From: Mucilaginibacter oryzae
GTDB taxonomy: Bacteria > Bacteroidota > Bacteroidia > Sphingobacteriales > Sphingobacteriaceae
DNA length: 64,000 nt
Assembly (NCBI RefSeq): GCF_003148845.1
Contig: NZ_QGHA01000002.1
Coordinates: forward strand, 542,974 to 606,973
Direction: 5' to 3'
The notes beneath the pieces are model-generated. The model was not told the DNA's origin. It did no database searches and worked only from the letters and a program-made list of their open reading frames with translations. The stretch's first letter is position 1. Each line of letters begins with the position of its first letter. Positions 27,561 through 35,178 of this stretch are shown piece after piece. The translations under genes and the position numbers were made by a program.

Positions 27561-27730
27561 ATTATTTCCGAAGAGCTGAGGGAAATTTCGGAATTTGCAG
27601 CTTCAATTGATTATAAGTAATAAGTTACTGCAGAAATTTAATAGCTTCTTTGTGTCCTTGCGTCTTCGCAAGAGATAATTAATGAACGGAACATGAGCTT
27701 TTCCCTTATTTGCAGCATGAGTGTTACATC

Positions 27731-27746
27731 ACGAAAACGTTTGCGT
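27731..27746. promoter_or_regulatory. LacI-type operator candidate upstream of uxaC
   Basis: ACGAAAACGTTTGCGT matches its own reverse complement at 14 of 16 positions and centres on AAACGTTT, a classic LacI-family core. It is 110 bp upstream of the uxaC start. Confidence 0.65.
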
Positions 27747-27855
27747 GGATTGTTTAGTTCACTTACTTTAAACTTAGTATTACGATATGTAATTTGCCCC
27801 TCAACAAGCAAAGCCTATGTACTGCCAACAACCGTACTACACCAGTTAACAGCCC

Positions 27856-29256
27856 ATGAAAAGCTTTTTAGACCAGGATTTTTTACTGAATACCAAAACG
27901 GCGCAGCGTTTATATCATGAATATGCGGCGCAGCAGCCTATTATCGATTACCATTGCCACTTGCCGCCCGACCAGATAGCTGACGATATCAACTTTGAAA
28001 ACATAACCCGTATCTGGCTTTATGGGGATCATTACAAATGGCGGGCTATGCGGGCCAACGGCGTAAACGAAGCTTACATTACCGGTAACAAAACCGACGA
28101 GGAAAAATTTATCAAATGGGCCGAAACAGTACCTTATACCTTAAGGAACCCCCTTTACCATTGGACACACCTCGAGCTGCAACGCTACTTTGGAATAACT
28201 GAATTGCTCAGCCCCTCATCGGCGCGGAAAATATATGCTGAATGCAATGAAAAACTGCAGTCGCCGGAGTTTAGCGTACGTAATCTCTTAAAAAACAAAA
28301 ATATAGAAGTGGTGGGCACTACTGATGACCCCCTGGATAACCTGGCCCATCATCAAAAGCTGAAACAGGATAACTACGCTGTAAAAGTACTGCCTGCTTA
28401 CCGCCCGGATAAAGCGATGAACGCTGATGATGTTGCCGGGTTAAATAAATATATCGATCAGATGGAGTTTGTTACCAATACTTCTATATCCGACATTGAT
28501 GGATATTTATCAGCCTTAAAAGCAAGGCATGATTATTTTGCAGCCAATGGCTGTAAACTATCTGATCACGGTTTGGAGCAAATTTATGCGGAAGATTATA
28601 CGGATGCTGAGATTGCAATCATCTTTAACAAAATAAGAAATAACGGGGCCTTATTACCGCTTGAGATCCTGAAATTTAAATCGGCCATGTTGTACCACTT
28701 CGCCATTTGGGATCATGAAAAAGGATGGGTACAACAGTTTCACCTTGGCGCTTTGCGCAACAACAATGCCCGCGCGCTGGCCAATTTAGGGCCTGATACC
28801 GGTTGGGATTCGATAGGTGATTTTACGCAGGGCAGGTCGCTATCCAAATTCTTTAACAGGCTGGATACTACCAACCAACTGGCTAAAACCATCATTTACA
28901 ACCTTAACCCTGCCGATAACGAGCTTTTCGCTGCCATGGTGGGTAATTATAACGATGGCTCGGTTGCGGGTAAAATGCAGTTTGGTTCGGCCTGGTGGTT
29001 TCTGGATCAGAAGGATGGCATGATTAAACAAATGAACGCGTTATCAAATATGGGCTTGCTGAGCCGCATGGTTGGGATGCTTACCGATTCGAGGAGCTTT
29101 ATGTCGTTTCCAAGGCATGAGTATTTCCGCAGGCTTTTATGTAACCTTTTGGGAGATGATATGGAGAACGGCGAGTTACCTGATGATATAGCGTGGACAG
29201 GCAAGATAGTGAGTGATATTTGCTATTTTAACGCTAAAAACTATTTTGATTTTTAA
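27856..29256 (+). CDS. uxaC: Glucuronate/galacturonate isomerase
   Basis: Uronate isomerase that turns D-glucuronate into D-fructuronate and D-galacturonate into D-tagaturonate. The N-terminal metal site IDYHCHLPPDQIADD (about residues 31-45) and the following NITRIWLYGDHYKWRAMRANG are characteristic, as are VVGTTDDPLDNL (about 153) and the C-terminal LTDSRSFMSFPRHEYFRRLLCNLLG (split across 415-440). The 466 aa length matches E. coli UxaC (470). The kdgK ATG follows its stop codon directly, so the two are coupled. Confidence 0.96.
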   Translation: MKSFLDQDFLLNTKTAQRLYHEYAAQQPIIDYHCHLPPDQIADDINFENITRIWLYGDHYKWRAMRANGVNEAYITGNKTDEEKFIKWAETVPYTLRNPLYHWTHLELQRYFGITELLSPSSARKIYAECNEKLQSPEFSVRNLLKNKNIEVVGTTDDPLDNLAHHQKLKQDNYAVKVLPAYRPDKAMNADDVAGLNKYIDQMEFVTNTSISDIDGYLSALKARHDYFAANGCKLSDHGLEQIYAEDYTDAEIAIIFNKIRNNGALLPLEILKFKSAMLYHFAIWDHEKGWVQQFHLGALRNNNARALANLGPDTGWDSIGDFTQGRSLSKFFNRLDTTNQLAKTIIYNLNPADNELFAAMVGNYNDGSVAGKMQFGSAWWFLDQKDGMIKQMNALSNMGLLSRMVGMLTDSRSFMSFPRHEYFRRLLCNLLGDDMENGELPDDIAWTGKIVSDICYFNAKNYFDF

Positions 29257-30285
29257 ATGAGCAATACCCAAAATACAAAAGGAAGCATACTGTCATTTGG
29301 CGAGTTATTACTACGGATATGTCCGGATGGCGATGGCCAATGGTTAGCAGAAAACAAATTGCCGTTTTTTATAGGCGGCGCGGAGTTGAATGTGGCAAAC
29401 GCCCTGGCTTTATGGGATTTGCCTGCCAGGTATTTTACCGCTGTGCCCGAAAATGAACTAACCGCGCAGATCCTGAATTTTCTTGAGGAAAAAAGAATTG
29501 ATACTTCTGCCGTTTACAGGCATGGGAACAGGATAGGGCTGTATTATTTAACCCGCGGTAAAGATTTAAAACACAGCGCTGTAGTTTATGACAGGGCAGG
29601 TTCGGCCTTTGCCGACCTGAAACCGGGTATGGTTGATTGGGACCAGGTGCTTGATGGTGTAAGCTGGTTCCACTTCAGCGCGATATGCCCGGCATTAAGC
29701 CAACAGGCTGCCGATGTTTGCCAGGAAGTTTTGCAAGCCGCATGCCGTAAGCATATTACTATCTCCGTCGATCTCAATTACCGGCCAAAACTATGGCAAT
29801 ACGGTAAAAGGCCGGTAGAGATTATGCCACAGCTGGTTCAGCACGCCGATATTATTATGGGTAACGTTTGGGCTGCCGAAACCATGTTGGGTATCGAGGT
29901 AACACCCGAAATGCACGAGTCAGGCCAGCAAAGCATTTATTTAAAAGAAGCGCTGTTTTCATCAGAAAGAATAATGGATGCTTACCCGCGCTGCCGCGCG
30001 GTTGCCAATACCTTCCGCTTTGATGCCGGGGCCGGTATTGAATACTACACCGCGCTTTATACCGGCAACCGCTTTTATCATTCGGCTACGTATACAACTG
30101 ATACCGTTGTTGATAAGGTGGGCAGCGGCGATTGCTTTATGGCAGGCCTCATTTATGGTTTCTATCAAAAACACGATCCGCAGCAACTGCTTGATTTTGC
30201 AACCGCGGCTGCCTGGGGCAAGTTATCCATTTTGGGCGATGCCACAACACAAACAGTTGATGAGGTTTATAACACAATGAAATAA
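29257..30285 (+). CDS. kdgK: 2-keto-3-deoxygluconate kinase (PfkB family)
   Basis: Phosphorylates KDG to KDPG. PfkB hallmarks: early GGAELNVANALALW (about residues 40-53) and the C-terminal anion-hole motif VDKVGSGDCFMAGLIYG with catalytic Asp near residue 291; GSGD replaces the more usual GAGD. 342 aa. Starts directly after the uxaC stop and overlaps eda by one base (TAATG at 30283-30287), so the genes form one operon. Confidence 0.93.
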   Translation: MSNTQNTKGSILSFGELLLRICPDGDGQWLAENKLPFFIGGAELNVANALALWDLPARYFTAVPENELTAQILNFLEEKRIDTSAVYRHGNRIGLYYLTRGKDLKHSAVVYDRAGSAFADLKPGMVDWDQVLDGVSWFHFSAICPALSQQAADVCQEVLQAACRKHITISVDLNYRPKLWQYGKRPVEIMPQLVQHADIIMGNVWAAETMLGIEVTPEMHESGQQSIYLKEALFSSERIMDAYPRCRAVANTFRFDAGAGIEYYTALYTGNRFYHSATYTTDTVVDKVGSGDCFMAGLIYGFYQKHDPQQLLDFATAAAWGKLSILGDATTQTVDEVYNTMK

Positions 30286-30947
30286 TGAGTAAAAAGGAAA
30301 TTGCATTAACCGCGATCATTGAGCAAGGTACACTGCCGTTATTTTTTTACCAGGACCCGGAAGTAAGCCTGCAGATAACGCGCACGCTTTACAGCGCCGG
30401 GATCAGGGTATTTGAATACACTAATCGCGGGGCGGCGGCGCTTGCGAATTTCAAAATACTGAAAAATGCCCTGGCCAACGGCGAAATGCCCGGCCTGGTG
30501 CTTGGTATAGGTACTATAAAAAGCTTTGAAGAAGCTGAAGCCTTTATTGATGCCGGTGCTGATTTTATCGTATCGCCTATTGTTAACCCGGCGGTTGGTA
30601 AAATGGCGGCTGAAAAAGAGCTGCTTTGGATTCCCGGCTGTATGACACCTACCGAGATTTACACCGCGCAGCAACACGGCGCGGCCTTAATAAAGATATT
30701 CCCGGCCAATATTTTAGGGCCGGAGTTTGTGTCCTCCATCCGCGATTTGTTTGCCGGGCAATTGTTCATACCAACAGGTGGGGTTGATTTGAACAGCGAA
30801 AGCATCGGTACCTGGTTTAAAGCCGGGGTATGCGCGGTGGGCATGGGGAGCAAACTGATCAGTAAAGCGGTGCTGGAAAATCAGCTGTACAATCAGCTTT
30901 ATGCCGATACCGTTAAGCTGCTTGAAATGGTGAAAGCCGGTAAATAG
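30285..30947 (+). CDS. eda: KDPG/KHG aldolase
   Basis: Cleaves 2-keto-3-deoxy-6-phosphogluconate to pyruvate and glyceraldehyde 3-phosphate, the last step of the uronate route. The Schiff-base Lys is in AALIKIFPANILGPEF (about residue 136), preceded by LWIPGCMTPTEI (about 110-121) and followed by FIPTGGVDL (about 165). 220 aa, close to E. coli Eda (213). One-base overlap with kdgK; 20 bp to exuT. Confidence 0.95.
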   Translation: MSKKEIALTAIIEQGTLPLFFYQDPEVSLQITRTLYSAGIRVFEYTNRGAAALANFKILKNALANGEMPGLVLGIGTIKSFEEAEAFIDAGADFIVSPIVNPAVGKMAAEKELLWIPGCMTPTEIYTAQQHGAALIKIFPANILGPEFVSSIRDLFAGQLFIPTGGVDLNSESIGTWFKAGVCAVGMGSKLISKAVLENQLYNQLYADTVKLLEMVKAGK

Positions 30948-30967
30948 CCAATTAAAACCAATTATAA

Positions 30968-32263
30968 ATGAGAGAAGAAAAAGTTGGCAATTACAGGTGG
31001 GTTGTAGTTACCCTGTTGTTTTTTGCAACAACAATCAATTACCTTGACAGGCAGGTTATCGGTTTATTGAAGCCAACGCTCGAAAAGCAATTCGACTGGA
31101 CTGAAAAAGATTATGGTTACATTGTAATGGCTTTTTCAACGGCTTATGCCGCGGGCTTACTATTGTTTGGCAATTTTATAGATAAAATAGGCACTAAGCT
31201 TGGTTATACCATTTCATTAATTGTATGGAGTTTGGCTGCAATGTTACATGCTGCCGTTACAAGCACGTTAGGCTTTGGCGCTATAAGGGCTGTATTGGGC
31301 ATAGGCGAATCGGGTAATTTCCCGGCGGCAATCAAAGTAGTTGCCGAGTGGTTCCCGAAAAAGGAGCGTGCGCTTGCTACCGGCATCTTCAATTCGGGCG
31401 CTAATATAGGCGCTGTGGTAGCGCCCATCATGGTGCCCTGGTTATTGGGGGCCTATAACTGGAAAGTGGCATTTATTGTAACCGGGGCAGTTGGTTTTAT
31501 CTGGTTGCTATTCTGGTGGTTTTGCTATGAAATACCATCAAGACATTCAAAGATAAGCAAGGCCGAGTACGAGTATATCCATAGCGATGCCGAACCGGCT
31601 GTTACAAACACCGGTACAGAAACTAAAGTAAAATGGATCAGGCTATTCTCATACAGGCAAACCTGGATGTTCATTATCGGCAAATTACTTACTGATCCTA
31701 TTTGGTGGTTCTTCCTTTTTTGGCTGCCATCTTATTTCTCGGCTACCTTTAACATTGATTTGAAGAAGCCAAGTTTGCCATTGATATTGGTGTATACAGC
31801 CACATCAATTGGCAGTATCGGCGGCGGATATTTGTCTTCTTATTTCATCAAAAAAGGCTGGCCTGTTTTCAAAGCACGTAAAACAGCCATGTTTATATTC
31901 GCACTGTGCGTGCTGCCCGTCTTCTCTGCAAAATACGCCACAAACGTTTGGCAGGCGGTTGGTTTGATTGGCCTTGCCGCTGCCGCGCACCAGGCCTGGA
32001 GCGCCAATATTTTTACAACCGCATCAGATATGTTCCCGAAAAAGGCACTTAGCTCAATAGTAGGCATAGGAGGGATGGCCGGTTCGGTGGGTGGGATTTT
32101 ATTTCCCTTGCTGGTAGGTAATATTCTTGAATTTTACAAAAAATCCGGTCATGTTACGATAGGGTATAACATCATATTTATTATTTGCGGCTGCGCGTAC
32201 CTGGTAGCATGGTTTATTATGCATCTGTTATCTCCTAAAATGAAGCAGGTTGAATTGGATTAG
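30968..32263 (+). CDS. exuT: Hexuronate MFS transporter
   Basis: Major facilitator of the anion:cation symporter group, most like ExuT hexuronate permeases. The N-terminus YRWVVVTLLFFATTINYLDRQVIGLL (helix 1, with the NYLDRQ motif) and the signature IGESGNFPAAIKVVAEWFPKKERALATGIFNSGANIGA (read in two parts at about 113-150) are characteristic. 431 aa with 12 helices. Position at the end of the uxaC-kdgK-eda operon supports uptake of glucuronate or galacturonate. A strong terminator follows at 32356-32386. Confidence 0.92.
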   Translation: MREEKVGNYRWVVVTLLFFATTINYLDRQVIGLLKPTLEKQFDWTEKDYGYIVMAFSTAYAAGLLLFGNFIDKIGTKLGYTISLIVWSLAAMLHAAVTSTLGFGAIRAVLGIGESGNFPAAIKVVAEWFPKKERALATGIFNSGANIGAVVAPIMVPWLLGAYNWKVAFIVTGAVGFIWLLFWWFCYEIPSRHSKISKAEYEYIHSDAEPAVTNTGTETKVKWIRLFSYRQTWMFIIGKLLTDPIWWFFLFWLPSYFSATFNIDLKKPSLPLILVYTATSIGSIGGGYLSSYFIKKGWPVFKARKTAMFIFALCVLPVFSAKYATNVWQAVGLIGLAAAAHQAWSANIFTTASDMFPKKALSSIVGIGGMAGSVGGILFPLLVGNILEFYKKSGHVTIGYNIIFIICGCAYLVAWFIMHLLSPKMKQVELD

Positions 32264-32264
32264 T

Positions 32265-32354
32265 CATTTTGGTCATTGCGTCATCAGGTCATTTTAATCA
32301 TGCCTGAGAAAAATAACCAAATGACGCAACGCAAATTACCCAATGACCAAAATG
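32265..32354. repeat. Nested GGTCATT-type inverted repeat
   Basis: CATTTTGGTCATTG (32265-32278) is perfectly inverted at 32341-32354, and inside it TTGCGTCAT (32276-32284) is inverted as ATGACGCAA (32321-32329). It begins 2 bp after the exuT stop and ends 2 bp before a separate terminator stem. GGTCATT/ATGACC strings of this sort recur between Bacteroidota genes (from memory). Confidence 0.7.
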
Positions 32355-32355
32355 T

Positions 32356-32386
32356 AAAACGGATAGGCTGTTTGCCTATCCGTTTT
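32356..32386. terminator. Bidirectional intrinsic terminator for exuT and the minus-strand small gene
   Basis: AAAACGGATAGGC (32356-32368) pairs perfectly over 13 bp with GCCTATCCGTTTT (32374-32386), loop TGTTT. The A- and T-runs at the ends make it work in both directions between convergent genes. Confidence 0.88.
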
Positions 32387-32390
32387 ATGT

Positions 32391-32618
32391 TTATACCGCC
32401 TGGGCTGCGAGTTCGTCAATCCAGCTTGAAAGATACGGCTCGGTACCGGCTATCCTGATCCAGGCTCCATCACTCTCCCTCGCGATAACAAGGTGCAGTG
32501 TTTCATCTATCGATTTAAATTCATAAGCTTCGGGGTAAGCATCCGTGCTCACGGCCTGGGCAAAACCATCAATAATGCCATCGGTACCTGTGAGGGTAGC
32601 TTCAAATTGTTGTTCCAT
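32391..32618 (-). CDS. Small conserved hypothetical protein
   Basis: 75 aa, acidic, cytoplasmic. It begins MEQQFEATLTGTDGIIDGF and ends ASSWIDEL-like (IAGTEPYLSSWIDELAAQAV). Similar short proteins are found in Sphingobacteriaceae as far as I can recall, but no domain name applies. It is convergent with exuT across a strong terminator and has its own upstream region, so I think it is real. Confidence 0.65.
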   Translation of the reverse strand: MEQQFEATLTGTDGIIDGFAQAVSTDAYPEAYEFKSIDETLHLVIARESDGAWIRIAGTEPYLSSWIDELAAQAV

Positions 32619-32780
32619 ATTTTGCGTTTTTTGTTATGCTAACAAGCGCCCCGTGGCTTCTGTTTTAACACATAGCTATGATTTGTATTGCAATATTTGT
32701 GTAAATGTCAAAAACGGAAAAATCGTGTACATTAAAACTTTTAATATATTGCTTACGTTCTCTTAACAATTATAAACCGA

Positions 32781-33716
32781 ATGAACAGCAGGCTTAGTAC
32801 AAAATATTTCCAGGTATCCCAAAGGGTATGGGGAACCAAACTCCTATTTGTAAACATTTATATGATCGCCAACAGACCGGGCGCAGCCAGGGGCTGGATA
32901 TTGGTTGATACAGGCTTGAAAGGTTCGGCCAACAAAATTATTAATATGGCAGAAGAGTTGTTTGGCCCAGGCACAAGGCCGGCAGCTATAGTGCTCACCC
33001 ACGGCCATGCAGATCATGCCGGTGGTCTCGAAGAGCTTTTAAAAATCTGGGACGTACCGGTTTATGCCCATGCCATGGAGTTGCCTTATTTAACCGGTTT
33101 ATCGTCATATCCGCCTGCCGATCCGTCTATAAAGGATGGGCTGATGAGTGTTTTGTCTGCTTTCTTCCCGCTCCGCCCGTTTAATTTCGGCAGCAGGATA
33201 AAAGCTATTGATATGGAGCAGGGCATTCCTGAATTGCCTGAATGGAAAGTTGTACATACCCCGGGGCATTCACCCGGCCATATTTCACTTTTTTTACAGG
33301 TAAACTCCACTCTGATTGCAGGCGACGCCTTTTCAACCACCAAAGCCGAATCGGCTATATACTCTTTCGGTTCTATCAGGAAACTGACCGGTCCGCCAAG
33401 ATATCTTACAACCGACTGGCCCGCTGCAGCCGAATCCGTTCGAAAATTGGCTGGTTTGCATCCGCGCACGGTGGGCGCGGGCCATGGCCCGGTAATGCGC
33501 GGCCGCGAGTTCAAGGAAGACCTGCGCGAACTTGCCGATTATTTCGAGGAAACAGCCGTTCCCGCTACAGGGCGTTACGTCGGGCATCCTTCAACTGCCG
33601 ACGAGATGGGTGTAAAATATATTCCCCCGCGTGTAACCTCCGGCTTGTTAAAGGCATCGGTGGGTATTGCAGCGGCTTTAACCGCGTTTTTGATTGTAAG
33701 GGGGGTACAGAAGTAA
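32781..33716 (+). CDS. MBL-fold metallo-hydrolase with C-terminal membrane helix
   Basis: Metallo-beta-lactamase superfamily hydrolase. The metal motif THGHADHAGG lies at about residues 74-83, HTPGHSPGH at about 158-166, the bridging Asp in LIAGDAF near 179 and the last His in GAGHGPVM near 234, so the site is complete. 311 aa. The last 25 residues (SGLLKASVGIAAALTAFLIV...) form a probable membrane helix, unusual for a soluble glyoxalase II-like enzyme. Reaction not predictable. No operon partner; the D-lactate dehydrogenase converges on it. Confidence 0.88.
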   Translation: MNSRLSTKYFQVSQRVWGTKLLFVNIYMIANRPGAARGWILVDTGLKGSANKIINMAEELFGPGTRPAAIVLTHGHADHAGGLEELLKIWDVPVYAHAMELPYLTGLSSYPPADPSIKDGLMSVLSAFFPLRPFNFGSRIKAIDMEQGIPELPEWKVVHTPGHSPGHISLFLQVNSTLIAGDAFSTTKAESAIYSFGSIRKLTGPPRYLTTDWPAAAESVRKLAGLHPRTVGAGHGPVMRGREFKEDLRELADYFEETAVPATGRYVGHPSTADEMGVKYIPPRVTSGLLKASVGIAAALTAFLIVRGVQK

Positions 33717-33878
33717 CAGAAGCCGAGTTGCAATTTTTAATTTCAACCGCCGGGTTTAATTTATCTTCAATCATATAACCAACCCACGTACGTACAGATA
33801 ACGTATTATCTTAAAAAAGTCGATTTAATTAGAATTCCTGTAAAGATGCAGTAAAAGATCACTTGAAATATCGGGGCT

Positions 33879-34898
33879 CTATAACGCAGGAGCCCTTTGA
33901 TTGATCATTCCGGGATGCTGTTGAAAAGCATCAACCCTACGTTTGTCAGCCTGCCAATTATCAAGGTTTTTTATAGTTTGATTGGCTATTTGCTGCAAGG
34001 CTTCGTTGGTTAAAAAAGCCTGGTGCGGGGTTACCAATACGTTTTTATAGGTCATCAGTTTTTCAAGCAGCGGGTCTTTATCGGTATCATGTTGGTGTTG
34101 TTCAAAAAACAGCCCTTTTTCCTTCTCATAAACATCAATGCCAAGATACCCTATTTTTCCCGATTCAAGGGCCTGTAAAACTGCTTCGGTATCAATTAAG
34201 CCGCCACGTGAGGTGTTCAGGAGCATTACCCCATTCTTCATCAAACGTAAAGTGTCCTCATTAATTAAATGGAAATTTTCGACGCATAGCGGCGCATGTA
34301 ATGAAATGATATCAGAGGTAGCCAGCAATTCGTCAAAAGCCGCGGGTTCAACACCCGGCTGGTTTACGGTACTGAAAGGATCGTAAACTATTACACGGCA
34401 GCCGAAACCACTAAATATGGAAGCAACCGCCTGGCCGATGTGCCCAAAACCGATAATCCCGACCGTTTTACCTGCCAGGTTAAAGCCCATGAGCCCGTTC
34501 AGCCTGAAATCAAAACGGTGACAGTGTTCGTTCGATTCGAGAAGATGTCGGTTCAGGGCAAGTGCCATGGCAACAGTATGCTCGGCAATGGCTTGCGGCG
34601 AATATTCCGGAACGTTAGCAAGTTTAATGTTTTTGCGTTCCGCGGCCTCTTTATCAATATGATCGGTACCAACCGACCGGGTGGCTATATATTTAACGCC
34701 TAAGTCTGCCAAGCGGTTAATTACATAGGCGGATACATCATCATTGGTAAAAACAACTACGGCATCTTTGCCCTCGGCATACGAAGCGGTTTCAGCGCTT
34801 AGTGGATTCGAAATCAGGGTTATATCATGTTTTTTTTGATTTGCCCTTGCCAGGAATTCTTTTTCAAATTCCTTAATACTGTAAGCTACAACTTTCAT
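33879..34898 (-). CDS. ldhA: D-lactate dehydrogenase (2-hydroxyacid dehydrogenase)
   Basis: NAD-dependent D-2-hydroxyacid dehydrogenase, most like fermentative D-LDH. Features: ATRSVGTDHIDKEAA (about residues 73-87), Rossmann motif GKTVGIIGFGHIGQAVASIF (about 143-162), the catalytic Arg in LLNTSRGGLID (about 230-240) and catalytic His in VTPHQAFLTNEA (about 292). 339 aa, near E. coli LdhA (329). Its stop codon lies inside a weak hairpin. Reduces pyruvate to D-lactate or works in reverse. Monocistronic and divergent from the permease gene. Confidence 0.9.
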   Translation of the reverse strand: MKVVAYSIKEFEKEFLARANQKKHDITLISNPLSAETASYAEGKDAVVVFTNDDVSAYVINRLADLGVKYIATRSVGTDHIDKEAAERKNIKLANVPEYSPQAIAEHTVAMALALNRHLLESNEHCHRFDFRLNGLMGFNLAGKTVGIIGFGHIGQAVASIFSGFGCRVIVYDPFSTVNQPGVEPAAFDELLATSDIISLHAPLCVENFHLINEDTLRLMKNGVMLLNTSRGGLIDTEAVLQALESGKIGYLGIDVYEKEKGLFFEQHQHDTDKDPLLEKLMTYKNVLVTPHQAFLTNEALQQIANQTIKNLDNWQADKRRVDAFQQHPGMINQRAPAL

Positions 34899-35178
34899 AT
34901 GCCTGCATTTTGTATAATAGCAAAGTTACCGGGAGGCGCATGTTTATGGCATGAGCGTAATCAGTTGCAAAAGTGATGCTTGTCAGTTTTTTGTTCTGAC
35001 CGCTTCATTTAAAAGCTATCGGCGGCAATATCGGTCAGGTATACACGAAACTATATCAATGTACGAACCACAATAAAAAGATAAGCGATAATTAGTAAAT
35101 TCGATTTCGAACAAAAATAAAAAAACGCTGCAACGAATTGCCTGGCAGCGGAGTCTTATCGTTATTAAAGCCTGACCC

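Larger units (their letters stand above)
27510..27855. other. 346-bp gap between xylose and uronate genes
   Basis: No gene. It contains the terminator just listed, a CTTTGTGTCCTTGCGTCTTCG string (27649-27670), one of the dispersed strings seen in many Bacteroidota genomes, and the 16-bp operator candidate at 27731-27746. The uxaC promoter should lie near 27750-27830; no exact TAnnTTTG box was found. Confidence 0.5.

Noticed and set aside
33874..33895. GGGCTC/GAGCCC hairpin at the D-lactate dehydrogenase stop as a terminator
   Set aside because: The stem is only 6 bp, has no T-run on the gene's strand and includes the stop codon.
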